Source: Legionella spiritensis (GTDB taxonomy: Bacteria; Pseudomonadota; Gammaproteobacteria; Legionellales; Legionellaceae). From it: a DNA stretch of 64,000 bases. Of this stretch, positions 37,583 through 47,143 are shown piece by piece. A program made the translations under genes and the position numbers. The notes under the pieces are model-generated. The model did not search any database, was not told where the DNA came from, and saw only the letters and a program-made list of their open reading frames with translations. Location of the stretch: positions 832,501 through 896,500 of the forward strand of contig NZ_LT906457.1 of NCBI RefSeq assembly GCF_900186965.1, in the 5' to 3' direction. Within the stretch, counting starts at the first letter, position 1, and each line of letters starts with the position of its first letter.

Positions 37583-39060
37583 AAATAACGCTCCCTGATA
37601 TGGGTCAGATAATGCTCGGGATTCAGTTCTTCACCGGTTGCCTGGCGCAACAGCTCCTGATAGGGAAGCAATCGGGCTTTTTGGTGAATATGCTCTCTTA
37701 ACCAGGCCAGCAAAGGTTTGAATTCACCGTGTGTGATGTGTTCCCTGATCTCGGGAATTGATTTTTTGACGGCTGAAAATAGTTGGGCTGCGATTAAGGC
37801 TCCGAAGGTGTAGGCCGGAAAATAACCGAAAGCCCCTGAAGGCCAGTGAACATCCTGCATCACGCCATTTTTATCATTACCTTTGGTCGATAGTCCCAGG
37901 TAATTCTGCATGCCGGCATCCCAGACATCCGGTAAATCGTCAATGCTTATTTCGCCAGCAAACAGTTGTTGTTCAATGTCATAGCGCAGAATGACGTGCA
38001 GGGGATAAGTTACTTCATCGGCATCGACTCGAATCAAACCGGGTTCGACGTTGGTATAATGATAAAAGAGATTGTCTGCGGTAATGTTTTGGGCATCGTT
38101 AAAATATTTTTGGGCGATGGGGGCCAGGAAATCCATAAATTCCCGGCTGCGGCAAATTTGCATTTCCATAAACAGGGATTGGCTTTCGTGTACCGCCATG
38201 CCCAGTGAGTGGCCAACAGGCTGCATAAGCCATTCTTTTAACAAGCCTTGCTCATACAGGGCATGTCCGGTTTCGTGATTGATGGCCATTAAAGACGATA
38301 AAAATTCCTGTTCGTTATAACGTGTGGTGAGTCTGACATCACTTGCAATACCGCCACAGAAGGGGTGATGGCTGACATCCAGACGGCCTCGGTCAAAATC
38401 AAAACCCAGATGAGACATAATGTCCATTCCCAGTTGTTTTTGTCTGTCGATAGAAAAATGACCGGAAATGGTTTTGCTGTCACGGTTTTTCTGGTTTTCA
38501 ATGACGTTGGGGAGTATGGCCGGTATTTCTTTTTTCAGGGCATTAAAAACAGGCGTTATCGTTTTGCAGTCCAAATCCGGGGAATACTCATCAATTAAAA
38601 CATCCAGGGACGATTTCTGAAATAACTGTGATTTAATCTCCGCGATTACTTTTACTTTTTCAAATAATTTTTTTAAATAGGGTTTGAAGGTTTGCCAATC
38701 GTTTTTTGCCCGTAATTCCCGCCATGCCTGCACGCAGGTAAGTGATGTGCCGGTCAGTTCTTCAACGAGTTGTGCCGGAATGCACGTTGCCTGGCGGTAC
38801 TGCTTTTCAATCCAGTAAAGGTTTCTTTGCTGCCATAAGGTTAGTTCTTCCATATCTTGGGCTCGCCGGATTAAATCCTCTACTTTCTTATGCGTGAGCC
38901 ATTCGTGTTGGACGGCGCTTAAGGTGCTCAGCGCTTGCGCCCGTGCCTGACCACCGCCGACGGGCATCATGGTTTCTTCGTCCCAGGATACGATAGCAGC
39001 CAGATTTGCGAAGTCATAATATTTTTTAAAATGTTGTTCCAGTTGCTGGTACGCGTTCAT
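37579..39060 (-). CDS. M32 family metallocarboxypeptidase
   Basis: This 493-residue cytosolic zinc carboxypeptidase of the Thermus aquaticus type (M32) removes single C-terminal residues. The zinc site is HETGH at 262-266 with the third ligand in HESQSL (Glu292). Also typical are DVRLTTRYNE near 241-250 and DEVTYPLHVILRYDIE. No signal peptide is present. It is transcribed first, with the exported Nudix-like gene starting in its stop region (ATGA-type overlap). Confidence 0.92.
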   Translation of the reverse strand: MNAYQQLEQHFKKYYDFANLAAIVSWDEETMMPVGGGQARAQALSTLSAVQHEWLTHKKVEDLIRRAQDMEELTLWQQRNLYWIEKQYRQATCIPAQLVEELTGTSLTCVQAWRELRAKNDWQTFKPYLKKLFEKVKVIAEIKSQLFQKSSLDVLIDEYSPDLDCKTITPVFNALKKEIPAILPNVIENQKNRDSKTISGHFSIDRQKQLGMDIMSHLGFDFDRGRLDVSHHPFCGGIASDVRLTTRYNEQEFLSSLMAINHETGHALYEQGLLKEWLMQPVGHSLGMAVHESQSLFMEMQICRSREFMDFLAPIAQKYFNDAQNITADNLFYHYTNVEPGLIRVDADEVTYPLHVILRYDIEQQLFAGEISIDDLPDVWDAGMQNYLGLSTKGNDKNGVMQDVHWPSGAFGYFPAYTFGALIAAQLFSAVKKSIPEIREHITHGEFKPLLAWLREHIHQKARLLPYQELLRQATGEELNPEHYLTHIRERYL

Positions 39061-39226
39061 AAGAGGCTCTTTTGATTATGGCGAATCATTGCAGCATACC
39101 GCTATGGCAAACATAAATAAACAGGATCGGGCTGGTCGTCAGGAAGCGATGATGAATCCTGACACAGGCCGCGTTAGGGGAACTATATCCTGATGTCAAA
39201 AATAATATACGGAGCGGCTTGTGATT

Positions 39227-39337
39227 CCCGCATTGCGGCTTTGCCTCCATGACGGGCTACATTAATTTCCGGAGGCATATGGATTTGGCGAAAGAAATAA
39301 ATGTAGCCCGTAAGGAGGCCGCAGGCCGTATTGCGGG
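39227..39337. repeat. REP pair, family A, tail-to-tail arrangement
   Basis: CCCGCATTGCGGC...CGGGCTAC at 39227-39260 is followed by GTAGCCCGTAAGGAGG...TTGCGGG at 39303-39337. The GTAG heads face each other, the reverse of the tandem arrays. It fills the 330-base gap between the M32 gene and the RND pump; nothing else is seen there. Confidence 0.8.
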
Positions 39338-39389
39338 AACCACATCCGGATCTCAAACATGTTATACGGAGTGGTTTGTTAATCCCGCG

Positions 39390-42300
39390 TTATGAGCGTC
39401 CGGTGATGGTTCTATCAGCCGCGTGGTGAGTATGATGTCCTGCTTTCACGACAGTAACGAGTGCTGTCCCGGTTTTACGGCGAGACAAAAGCAGGTAGGC
39501 GAAAGGAACGACAAACAGGGAGAAAATAGTGCCGACGATCATCCCTCCGATAATGACAATACCTAATTGCTGACGGCTTTCCGCCCCGGCGCCAAAAGCC
39601 ATAGCCAAAGGAAGGGCGCCCAGTATCATAGCCAGAGTGGTCATTAATATAGGTCGAAGACGTACCTTGGCACTGTGAAGAATGGCATTACGTTTCGATT
39701 GCCCCTGCTGTAATTGCTGGTTGGCAAATTCTGTGATTAGTATCCCGTGTTTGGTTACCAGACCAATGAGAGTCACCATCCCGATATTACTGTAAATGGA
39801 CAGGCTGCCCCCAAAACAATAAAGGGCGACTACGGCCCCCACCAGGCATAGCGGCACACTTAACAATACAATTAACGGGTCAATAAAACTCTCAAATTGC
39901 GCGGCCAGCACCAGGTAGATAAAAAGCAGGGCCAGTAAAAAGGCAATCAGGCTGCTCCCTGACGATTCCAGATAATCCTTTACCGCACCGGTAAAGCGAT
40001 ACTGGATATCCTCAGGCAAGTTGTCATTGAGAATACGCTCTACAACAGGGACAACCTGGCTGGTGCGGGTATTCGGTGTTAATTCCGCAGTGATGCTGGC
40101 TGATCGCATGCGGTTAAGGTGAGGCAAGGTATCGGGACCTATGCTGTTGTTGATTTTTATCAGGGAGGATAACGGGATCATGCGGCCGCGATTACTTTGC
40201 ACATACAGCTTGTTCAGTACGGAGGTATCTGCTCGTTGCGACTGCTGTAATTGCAAAATGACTTTGTAAGCCTGTCCGTCGTAATTAAAATTCACCGGAT
40301 TGCTTCCGCCAAGCATGGTGGATAGCAGTTCGGCAACGTCGGCAAGATTGACGCCTAAATCGGCGGCCAGTTGCCTGTTTATTTCGATATCTATTTGTTC
40401 GCTGTCCAGCGCCAGGTGATTTTTCACATGTTTCAACAAAGGTTCCCTGTCCAGAATTTTGACCAGATTATTGCTGATTTCATTTAAACGTTTGTAAGAC
40501 GTATTGCCCATCACTGCAAAACTGAGCTGACTGCTGCTGGCGCTGCTGTGCCCGAGCGGATTGGGATTAACGGGAAAAACACTGATTCCCGGAATGTTTT
40601 GCATTTTATCCATCAAGGAATCACCGATCGCTTTTTGAGTTCGGGAACGCTGTTTCCAGGGAACCAGTTTTAATAGTGTAAAAGCCGATGTTGGGTGCAC
40701 CGATACAAGATACGCCATTTTTTCAGGCACTGCTTCATAAAGTGCTTCCAGTTGTCTGGTATAGTGATCGGTGTAGGCAGTACTGGCGTTAGTCGGGGAG
40801 TTGACAGGCCCGATGATGTAGGATTGATCTTCAATGGGCGCAATCTCCGCACCCAGATGCGCATAGCAAAACAAACCGACTGTCGTGCTTGCGAGAAGGA
40901 TGGCGATAAGCCGGATCGGCTTTCGCAGACTCGCTTTCAGACAGTTATGATAAGTTGCACTGAGCTTGTCAAGATTCCTGTCAAGCCAGAGCGCGTAAGC
41001 ACTGCTGTCTTTTTTCAAGAGTCTGGAGCACATCATGGGGGATAGGCTCAACGCGACCAGGCCGGACAGGATAACAGTGAGGGCGAGTGTTATCCCGAAT
41101 TGCAGAAACAGTTTGCCGGTAAATCCTTCAACAAATCCCATGGGTGCATAGACCGCGCCCAGAGTAAGGGTCATGGCGATGAGGGCGAATGTGATCTCGT
41201 TACTGCCCCTGATAGCCGCCTGTATGGCCGGTAGCCCGGATTGCATGTGGCGATGGCAGTTTTCCAGGATAACAATGGCGTCATCCACAACCAGACCGAT
41301 GGCAAGTACCATGGCCAGAAGCGTCAAGGTGTTTAATTCAAAGCCAAACCAGTACATGGGGCCAAACACACCAATCAGGCAGATTGGGATGGTAATTATA
41401 GGAATAATGGCGGCACGCAGGCTTCCCAGGAATAAGAAAACAACCAGCCCGACAAAGAGCGTGGCCTCCAGGAACGTTTTATAAACTTCGTGAATGGATT
41501 CCTGAATGAACTGGGTGGAGTCAAACATCACGTTGGCTTGAAAACCGACTGGAAACGTTGGGCGCATGGCCGAGAGTTCTTCATTGACCGCGTGGGCAAC
41601 GTCTACCGGATTGGCGGTGGATTGTGCAAGAATTGCCAATCCTACGGCAGGTTTGCCGTTAATACGCAGCCGATTATCTTCATTTTCACTGCCCACCTTG
41701 ATGATGGCTACTTCGCCAAGCCTTATCAGATGATGTTTGCGTTTCGCAATAACCAAATCGGCAAAGTGCTTGACTTCCTTGAGCCTTGCGTGAGTCACCA
41801 CGGTATAGAAACGATTTTTACTTTTAATCTGGCCGCTGGGCACATCAATGTTTTGCTGGGCGAGCGTTTTTTTTATGGCTGCGACCGTGATATTTCGCGC
41901 GGCCATTTTTACGGGATCAAGGGATATTTTGACGGCGTATTCCCGGGCGCCATGAAAAACGACTTCACCCACACCCTGGATTTCCTGCAATCGTGGTTTG
42001 ACATGCCGTGAAATATAATCAGTAATCTCCAGGGCGTTTTTGTTGGGATCGTGAAAGCCGATGACGGCAACCGGGTTGGCTTCGTCGTCGTTTTTACTGA
42101 CGGTGGGAGGCTGGCTGCCTTCCGGTAATTTAGGTTGCAAGGCGGACATCTTGTTGCGGATTTCACTCACCACTTCATTTATGTCCACGCCCAATTGAAA
42201 TTCGACCTTAACCCGGCTTTTGCTGAGCAGGCTGGTTGAGCGAATGGTATCCACCCCGGCGATGCTGCCCAGTACATTTTCTACAGGGATGGTGATTTCC

Positions 42301-42482
42301 TTCTCAACCAGATCCGGACTTGCGCCGTCAAAAATGGTGATAATGGTGATAATGGGGCGATCAATGTTCGGTAAATGACGAACCGGTAGTTTTTTAAAAT
42401 ACAGCAAACCGCTGATGACCAGCAATAACGTCAGAACAATAGTAAAAACCGGACGACGAATGCAATGTTCCGGAAAAGTCAC
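39390..42482 (-). CDS. RND family efflux pump, inner-membrane permease
   Basis: A 1030-residue AcrB/MdtB-type proton-driven transporter. There is one membrane helix at the N-terminus, two large periplasmic domains and two blocks of membrane helices. The proton-relay segment LVVDDAIVILENC in helix 4 keeps both aspartates, and helix 10-12 motifs (GLVTKHGILITEFANQQ, RLRPILMTTLAMILGALPLA) are present. It is read after its periplasmic adaptor with a 4-base overlap. No TolC-type channel is nearby, so it must use one encoded elsewhere. Drug, dye or metal export cannot be told apart. Confidence 0.93.
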   Translation of the reverse strand: MTFPEHCIRRPVFTIVLTLLLVISGLLYFKKLPVRHLPNIDRPIITIITIFDGASPDLVEKEITIPVENVLGSIAGVDTIRSTSLLSKSRVKVEFQLGVDINEVVSEIRNKMSALQPKLPEGSQPPTVSKNDDEANPVAVIGFHDPNKNALEITDYISRHVKPRLQEIQGVGEVVFHGAREYAVKISLDPVKMAARNITVAAIKKTLAQQNIDVPSGQIKSKNRFYTVVTHARLKEVKHFADLVIAKRKHHLIRLGEVAIIKVGSENEDNRLRINGKPAVGLAILAQSTANPVDVAHAVNEELSAMRPTFPVGFQANVMFDSTQFIQESIHEVYKTFLEATLFVGLVVFLFLGSLRAAIIPIITIPICLIGVFGPMYWFGFELNTLTLLAMVLAIGLVVDDAIVILENCHRHMQSGLPAIQAAIRGSNEITFALIAMTLTLGAVYAPMGFVEGFTGKLFLQFGITLALTVILSGLVALSLSPMMCSRLLKKDSSAYALWLDRNLDKLSATYHNCLKASLRKPIRLIAILLASTTVGLFCYAHLGAEIAPIEDQSYIIGPVNSPTNASTAYTDHYTRQLEALYEAVPEKMAYLVSVHPTSAFTLLKLVPWKQRSRTQKAIGDSLMDKMQNIPGISVFPVNPNPLGHSSASSSQLSFAVMGNTSYKRLNEISNNLVKILDREPLLKHVKNHLALDSEQIDIEINRQLAADLGVNLADVAELLSTMLGGSNPVNFNYDGQAYKVILQLQQSQRADTSVLNKLYVQSNRGRMIPLSSLIKINNSIGPDTLPHLNRMRSASITAELTPNTRTSQVVPVVERILNDNLPEDIQYRFTGAVKDYLESSGSSLIAFLLALLFIYLVLAAQFESFIDPLIVLLSVPLCLVGAVVALYCFGGSLSIYSNIGMVTLIGLVTKHGILITEFANQQLQQGQSKRNAILHSAKVRLRPILMTTLAMILGALPLAMAFGAGAESRQQLGIVIIGGMIVGTIFSLFVVPFAYLLLSRRKTGTALVTVVKAGHHTHHAADRTITGRS

Positions 42483-43534
42483 GACACCTCCTTCCCGGCC
42501 GTAATGACGTGACTGCCTTCTTTGAGTTTATGCTGGCCGCGGATAATGATCACGTCATCAGGTTTGAGGCCGCGGTTTATTTCCGTCATGGCTTGATAAT
42601 GCGCGCCTGTTTCAACCCGTAACGCGACCGCCCTACCATCGCGAATGACAAAAACCCGTTGTCCGGAGATGGTCGGGATCAGGCTTTCTTCCGGTACGAA
42701 AAGACGTTTTTTTTGTTTGCCTATCTGATGGCTGACCTTCACAAACAAACCCGGGGACAGGTGTTGCTCCTTATTTTCTATCAACGCTTCCACGGCAATG
42801 GTTCTGGTGTCCTTGTCAATGGACGGCGCGATGTAATTGACTATGCCATCGTAGGTATGTCCGGGGAAGGCGTCGGAAGAAATTTGAACATGCTGGCCGA
42901 CTTTTAAACGAGATAAAAACCGTTCCGGCAGGCTGTATTCTACGCGAAGGCGTTGGTTGGCTACCAGGGTAATCAAGGGTTGCCCAATGTCGACGTATTG
43001 ACCGATACTGACTTTTCTTGAGCCAAGCGTACCTGAAAACGGTGCCCTTAAACTGAGTTTTTTCAGTTGTGCCTCATTCACTTTGACGCGGTTTTGTTTG
43101 TCTCGCAAATCAGCGACAGCCTGATCCTTGGATTGCGCCGAGGCCAGGCCTCGCTTGGCCAGTTCATTGGTGCGCTTGAAATTGGTTTCGCTTAAAGCCA
43201 GATTGGCTTTGGCGGTGGCCAGTTCGCTTTTCAGAACCGTATCGTCCAGTTGGATCAGCAACTTCCCTTTTTTGACCGGTTCACCCGGTTTAAAATGAAT
43301 AGCGACAATTTGTCCGGCCAGCTCGGAACTGATGTCAATATTATCAATACTGGCCAGACTACCCAGGGTTTCAAACTGTTCCGCAAACACTTTTTCACTG
43401 ACTACGGATGTTTCCACATGGACAGGGTTGGAGGTGGTTGCCGGTTTGGGGGTGCTTTTATGGGAAAAATGCGAATAGCTGAAAAAGGCTATGATCATGA
43501 GTGGCAAAAGCAAGATAATAGTGCGATATTTCAT
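42479..43534 (-). CDS. RND efflux periplasmic adaptor (membrane fusion protein)
   Basis: A 351-residue adaptor. It has an N-terminal membrane anchor (about 4-20), a split lipoyl domain (ELAGQIVAIHFKPGEPVKKGKLLIQLDD and LRAPFSGTLGSRKVSIGQYV) around a helical hairpin, then beta-barrel and membrane-proximal domains. It links the RND pump to an outer-membrane channel. It is the first gene of the pair, overlapping the permease start by 4 bases. Confidence 0.93.
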   Translation of the reverse strand: MKYRTIILLLPLMIIAFFSYSHFSHKSTPKPATTSNPVHVETSVVSEKVFAEQFETLGSLASIDNIDISSELAGQIVAIHFKPGEPVKKGKLLIQLDDTVLKSELATAKANLALSETNFKRTNELAKRGLASAQSKDQAVADLRDKQNRVKVNEAQLKKLSLRAPFSGTLGSRKVSIGQYVDIGQPLITLVANQRLRVEYSLPERFLSRLKVGQHVQISSDAFPGHTYDGIVNYIAPSIDKDTRTIAVEALIENKEQHLSPGLFVKVSHQIGKQKKRLFVPEESLIPTISGQRVFVIRDGRAVALRVETGAHYQAMTEINRGLKPDDVIIIRGQHKLKEGSHVITAGKEVS

Positions 43535-43682
43535 GCCATAGGCACCCTGTTATTGAAGAAGGGTAAAGATTATAGAACAATTTGAGCAAGTATTCAAAAA
43601 TTGAACCAATTCCTGCCAGGCAAGACCCTGTTATTTTGCATTCACCCAGAGCTCTGTTTTCACGATTTTTCTACAAAAATTG

Positions 43683-43991
43683 GTAGCCCGTAAGGAGGCC
43701 TGTGGCTGTATTGCCGGTTTCTTGTTCCAATATAGTACCATTTCCATTTTGTTTTGGCAGGTTAGCTTGCACAGAATGTTTGTCTTTTTGTCATCCCCGC
43801 GAAGGCGGGGATCCATACTGAATCAAGCACTGAGCCACATCAGGAATGGTTTCCCGCCTTCGCGGGAATGACAGTTAACCTGTCAAAATTAAATGGAAAC
43901 AGAATGAGGACACGCCCTGGTACCAGAAGAACAGATGAACGCCCAAGTGAGCGATTTCCCGCATTTCGGCTTTGCCCTTATGACAGGCTAC
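43683..43991. repeat. Family A REP unit split by an insertion
   Basis: The left half GTAGCCCGTAAGGAGGCC starts at 43683 and runs to 43740; the right half resumes at 43920 and ends with TTATGACAGGCTAC at 43991. Joined at the duplicated GTACCA, they restore a unit of about 125 bases like those at 8 and 24 kb. The 570-base gap between the adaptor gene and the cyclase gene holds this unit and its insert. Confidence 0.75.
43741..43919. mobile_element. MITE-like insertion with inner palindromes
   Basis: About 179 bases inserted in a REP and bounded by GTACCA on both sides (43735-43740 and 43920-43925). Imperfect inverted ends lie at 43741-43767 (TTTCCATTTTGTTTTGGCAG...) and 43873-43899. Inside are two hairpins of the CCCCGC-GAAG-GCGGGG and CCCGC-CTTC-GCGGG type. 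There is no coding sequence, so mobility would need a transposase in trans. Twenty bases lie between the right inverted end and the duplication, so the exact ends are uncertain. Confidence 0.6.
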
Positions 43992-44104
43992 AAAAAATAA
44001 ACCAATTAAATATCTTTTGCAGTCTAAAATAGAATTAAGTGCAAAGAACCTGTTCTGTGTGTTCATGTATCGTGAATCCTGTCTTATGATCGCGGGAGAG
44101 TAAA

Positions 44105-45340
44105 GTGAAAAACCTACGCCATTTCGACGAGGAAGGGCGGCTAGCCGCCGTTTATGAGTTGAAAATTCTGGATACCCCAAGAGATGAGCGATATGAACGT
44201 ATTGTCCGTCTTGCCACGGATTTGTTTGAAGTTCCCATCGCGTTTGTTTCTATTGTGGAAAAAGATCGGCAGTGGTTTAAAGCCAGACAGGGAATCGAAC
44301 TTGAAAATATCCCGCGCACACAGTCCCTGTGCAACATCACCATTCAGCAGGATCATCCTCTTATTGTGCTTGACACCCATCTGGATACACGGTTTGCCAA
44401 CAACCCTTATGTTGTTGGGGCACCTTATATGCGTTTTTATGCCGGTGTGCCACTGGCGACGCTGGAAGGTTATAACGTTGGAACATTATGTATTTCCGAT
44501 AAAATACCCAGATCATTTGATGAAAAGAAGCGTCGGATTTTAATGGATTTGGCTTCCATGACCGAAGATCAATTGAACCTGATGGAGGTTACCAGACTTG
44601 AAAAAAAATATCGTCTGACCAGCGCTGCTTTGCAAAAAGCCCGAAAATCATTGCAATTACGCAAGGATTTTATTCAAAAAGCGTTTAGTTGTTATATGTC
44701 TGATGATGTAGTGAAAAGTCTTCTTAAATCACCCTCCCAATTAGCTGTGAAGGGTGACAAGCGCAAAATTACCATTGTATTCAGCGACTTGAGAAACTTT
44801 ACCGGATTGTCGGAAACGCTGCCCCCCGAGGCGGTATTTGCGGCACTCAATAATCTTTATGAGCATATGGTTAATGTGATTGAAAAATATGGGGGTACTA
44901 TCGATTCGTTCATCGGTGATGCCATTATGGTGATTTTTGGAGCGCCCCATTCCACGGAATCGGATGCCTTGAAGGCCGTAGCCTGTGCTCTGGACATGCA
45001 GCTGACATTAAAAAAAGTCAACACGTTAAATCAAGGGCAAGGTCTCCCGGAATTTGACATGGGTATTGGCATTAATACCGGTTATGCCATGGTAGGAAAC
45101 ATGGGTTCGCAAAAGAGAATGCAATACACCGCGATTGGTTCGCCGGTTAATCTGGCGTCACGTATTCAGGATTTAACCATTGCCGGCCAGGTTTTAATAT
45201 CGGAAGCCACGTTTCAGGAAGTTGGTAAACCGTTGCACATCAAAGGACATCTTCGGGTCAAGGTCAAAGGCGTCAGCCGACCTATCACCATTTATGACGT
45301 GGATGGGGTTAGCGGCGTGTACAGTGTTTTTTTAAAATAG
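44105..45340 (+). CDS. GAF-domain class III adenylate/guanylate cyclase
   Basis: A 411-residue protein with a GAF sensor domain (about 15-165), a short coiled linker (about 165-205) and a class III cyclase domain. Metal-binding Asp228 (FSDLRNF) and Asp272 (FIGDAIMV) and the transition-state residues Asn349 and Arg353 (VNLASRI) are present. The purine-binding lysine expected three residues before the FIGD glycine is a serine (Ser268), while the partner site is Thr342, as in class IIIb enzymes. The GTG start follows GGGAGAG. Substrate choice (ATP or GTP) is therefore open. A weak hairpin at 45340-45357 follows. Confidence 0.88.
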   Translation: MKNLRHFDEEGRLAAVYELKILDTPRDERYERIVRLATDLFEVPIAFVSIVEKDRQWFKARQGIELENIPRTQSLCNITIQQDHPLIVLDTHLDTRFANNPYVVGAPYMRFYAGVPLATLEGYNVGTLCISDKIPRSFDEKKRRILMDLASMTEDQLNLMEVTRLEKKYRLTSAALQKARKSLQLRKDFIQKAFSCYMSDDVVKSLLKSPSQLAVKGDKRKITIVFSDLRNFTGLSETLPPEAVFAALNNLYEHMVNVIEKYGGTIDSFIGDAIMVIFGAPHSTESDALKAVACALDMQLTLKKVNTLNQGQGLPEFDMGIGINTGYAMVGNMGSQKRMQYTAIGSPVNLASRIQDLTIAGQVLISEATFQEVGKPLHIKGHLRVKVKGVSRPITIYDVDGVSGVYSVFLK

Positions 45341-45384
45341 GCGACATCCCTGTCGCCCTGGCTATGAAGGATTGCCGGAAAGAA

Positions 45385-45678
45385 CTAAGGCGTGTCTTTG
45401 GTGAGCCACTTGTTGAGGATCTCAATAATTTTTTGCGCCTGATCCTCGCTGGAAATATTAAATTTCGATTTCATCCAGTATTGATTGTTACGTTTCTGGT
45501 AACGTCTGATGGAATATTTAACCGGGCCATAAGCCTGTTTGCCATTATCCCAGTCCTGATAGCGAAACATAATGGTAGTCCACGCACCTTTGGACAGGAT
45601 TTCCTTGTCCAGTTCCTTGATCGTTTCCAACCCGTTTTCCGAGTAGGCGATCGTTAAGTCGTCAATTGTTTCGCTCAT
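45385..45678 (-). CDS. Conserved hypothetical protein
   Basis: A small 97-residue soluble protein beginning MSETIDDLTIAYSENGLE, with GAWTTIMFRYQDWDNGKQAYGP and KYSIRRYQKRN. I recall similar proteins of unknown function in other proteobacteria but know no role for them. There is no signal peptide or membrane segment. It converges with the cyclase gene and is separated from the DUF2845 gene by more than 100 bases. Confidence 0.7.
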   Translation of the reverse strand: MSETIDDLTIAYSENGLETIKELDKEILSKGAWTTIMFRYQDWDNGKQAYGPVKYSIRRYQKRNNQYWMKSKFNISSEDQAQKIIEILNKWLTKDTP

Positions 45679-45801
45679 GGGAATATTTCCTGATAATAAT
45701 TAAATAGCGTTTGCCCCGGATCATGTCACTTTTTCCCTCCCTGCCACGGGTTTGGAAAGAAGTCTATTGTTTCACCGGGGCGGCTCCGGGTATTTTTACC
45801 G

Positions 45802-46398
45802 TTAATCGATGGATTGTAATTTGCCGTTAACAAATGTCAAGCTGACCGGAGATTGATATTGGCCGGGCTGATAAACCCAGACTTCGGGTTTTTGGGTGCT
45901 GGGTATGGGCTTGTTAATAAACGTCTTGTTGGTGAGAGACGGATCGCCACAGGCGCCATAAACCTTGCTGGCCGGATCACCTATTTGAATACTGGTGCCG
46001 CCGCATATGGAGAAAGCATTGGCGTCGGAGCCATTGATTTTGACGCCGCTGACCTTGTTGTCGGTAATGTCAACCTGTAATTGCGCACCGCCCGTATTAC
46101 TGCCGAAAGGCTGGGCAAAGCCGGTGTTGCTGTTACCGACTGGAATGGCCCAGACGCCATAAAACGCCTTGGGTGCTCCCTGGTTGTTATACATTAACTG
46201 TTGCACCGGAACTTTTTCTGTCACCGGCGTATTGGATTCCTGTTTGCTGAGCGGCTGCCCGCAAGCGTTGAGAACCTGTTCCTGCGTCATGCCGACGTTG
46301 ATGTAACCGGAACGTTGCGGACAGTACACCGACTGTGCCGCAAAGACACTCAATGAAACGGTTGCAAGACCCAGCGTGGTCAAGGTTTGTTTTATCAT
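45802..46398 (-). CDS. Exported DUF2845-type protein
   Basis: A 198-residue periplasmic or outer-membrane-associated protein. The signal peptide spans about 1-20 (ending SVFA). The mature part has two copies of an SmpA/OmlA-like motif: INVGMTQEQVLNACGQP and SIQIGDPASKVYGACGDP, each with a conserved cysteine, as in DUF2845 proteins. The ATG at 46398 follows GGGGAG; an in-frame start 9 codons upstream is disfavoured because it would spoil the signal peptide. The function is unknown. Confidence 0.75.
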   Translation of the reverse strand: MIKQTLTTLGLATVSLSVFAAQSVYCPQRSGYINVGMTQEQVLNACGQPLSKQESNTPVTEKVPVQQLMYNNQGAPKAFYGVWAIPVGNSNTGFAQPFGSNTGGAQLQVDITDNKVSGVKINGSDANAFSICGGTSIQIGDPASKVYGACGDPSLTNKTFINKPIPSTQKPEVWVYQPGQYQSPVSLTFVNGKLQSID

Positions 46399-46477
46399 GA
46401 GAGAGACTCCCCTGAATCTGCTCAATCTGATTTTAGTATAGCTCCTTCTGCTGATAGTGGAGATTTTCCGCTCTTTT

Positions 46478-47053
46478 TTACAGAAGCGGTAATGGCATGG
46501 ATGCGCTTAAAAACAGGGTAATGACTTTCAGAATAATCATAATAATGAAAGGAGAAAAATCAAAACCGGAGATATCGGGAATAATTTTCCGTCCTAATAT
46601 CAGCAAAGGTCTGGTGACAATAGCCAAAACCTCGGCAACCGGATGTTGCCAGGCCGGATTGATCCAGCTCATAATAACCCGGATTAAAATCATGTAAAAC
46701 ATCAGGTTGCAGGGTTGAACAACCAGGTCGGCCGCTACAAAGAGAGCCAGAAGCGAAGCGGGCATGACCGCACCGTAAACCACCAGACTCAGGCAGGCAA
46801 ATTTGAGAAACTCAATGATAATGATCAATACCAGACTTACCCAGTCGTAACGTCGAGGGGCGGCGTTTTTACCATAAATTAACTGTTCCAGTGGACGGAT
46901 GACTGGATTGGTGAACGTATTGATAGCCTGACTGACGGGATGCAGTGAACTGATACGAAAATAACGGAGAAAAATTCTTATCCAGAATAAAAACAGAACC
47001 ACTGAAAAAAACAGATTGGTAAGAAAATAACCCACAGATATAAAGCCTGCCAT
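46478..47053 (-). CDS. yggT: YggT family membrane protein
   Basis: A 191-residue protein with two repeats of the YGGT domain, each of two membrane helices and the motif (I/V)R.xL. Examples are FLFWIRIFLRYFRISSLHPVSQAINTFTNPVIRPLEQL and, later, ILIRVIMSWINPAWQHPVAEVL. YggT proteins have been linked to osmotic stress and cell-division placement. It is the last gene of the yggS-proC-yggT run, on the opposite strand to pilT. Confidence 0.88.
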   Translation of the reverse strand: MAGFISVGYFLTNLFFSVVLFLFWIRIFLRYFRISSLHPVSQAINTFTNPVIRPLEQLIYGKNAAPRRYDWVSLVLIIIIEFLKFACLSLVVYGAVMPASLLALFVAADLVVQPCNLMFYMILIRVIMSWINPAWQHPVAEVLAIVTRPLLILGRKIIPDISGFDFSPFIIMIILKVITLFLSASMPLPLL

Positions 47054-47143
47054 AACACCCCCTCATAAAATAAACTGTAAAATGGCTGCCAGTAGACCTA
47101 AAGACGGCGGAAGCGGCCACTTGAGAAACCCTCAATTTTTTTG

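Noticed and set aside
39390-43534. Complete tripartite efflux operon
   Set aside because: Only adaptor and permease are present; the next upstream region is REP and MITE sequence with no outer-membrane channel gene.
45340-45357. Hairpin GGCGACA-TCCC-TGTCGCC after the cyclase gene as a terminator
   Set aside because: The stem is good but no T-run follows, so it is only noted in the cyclase entry.
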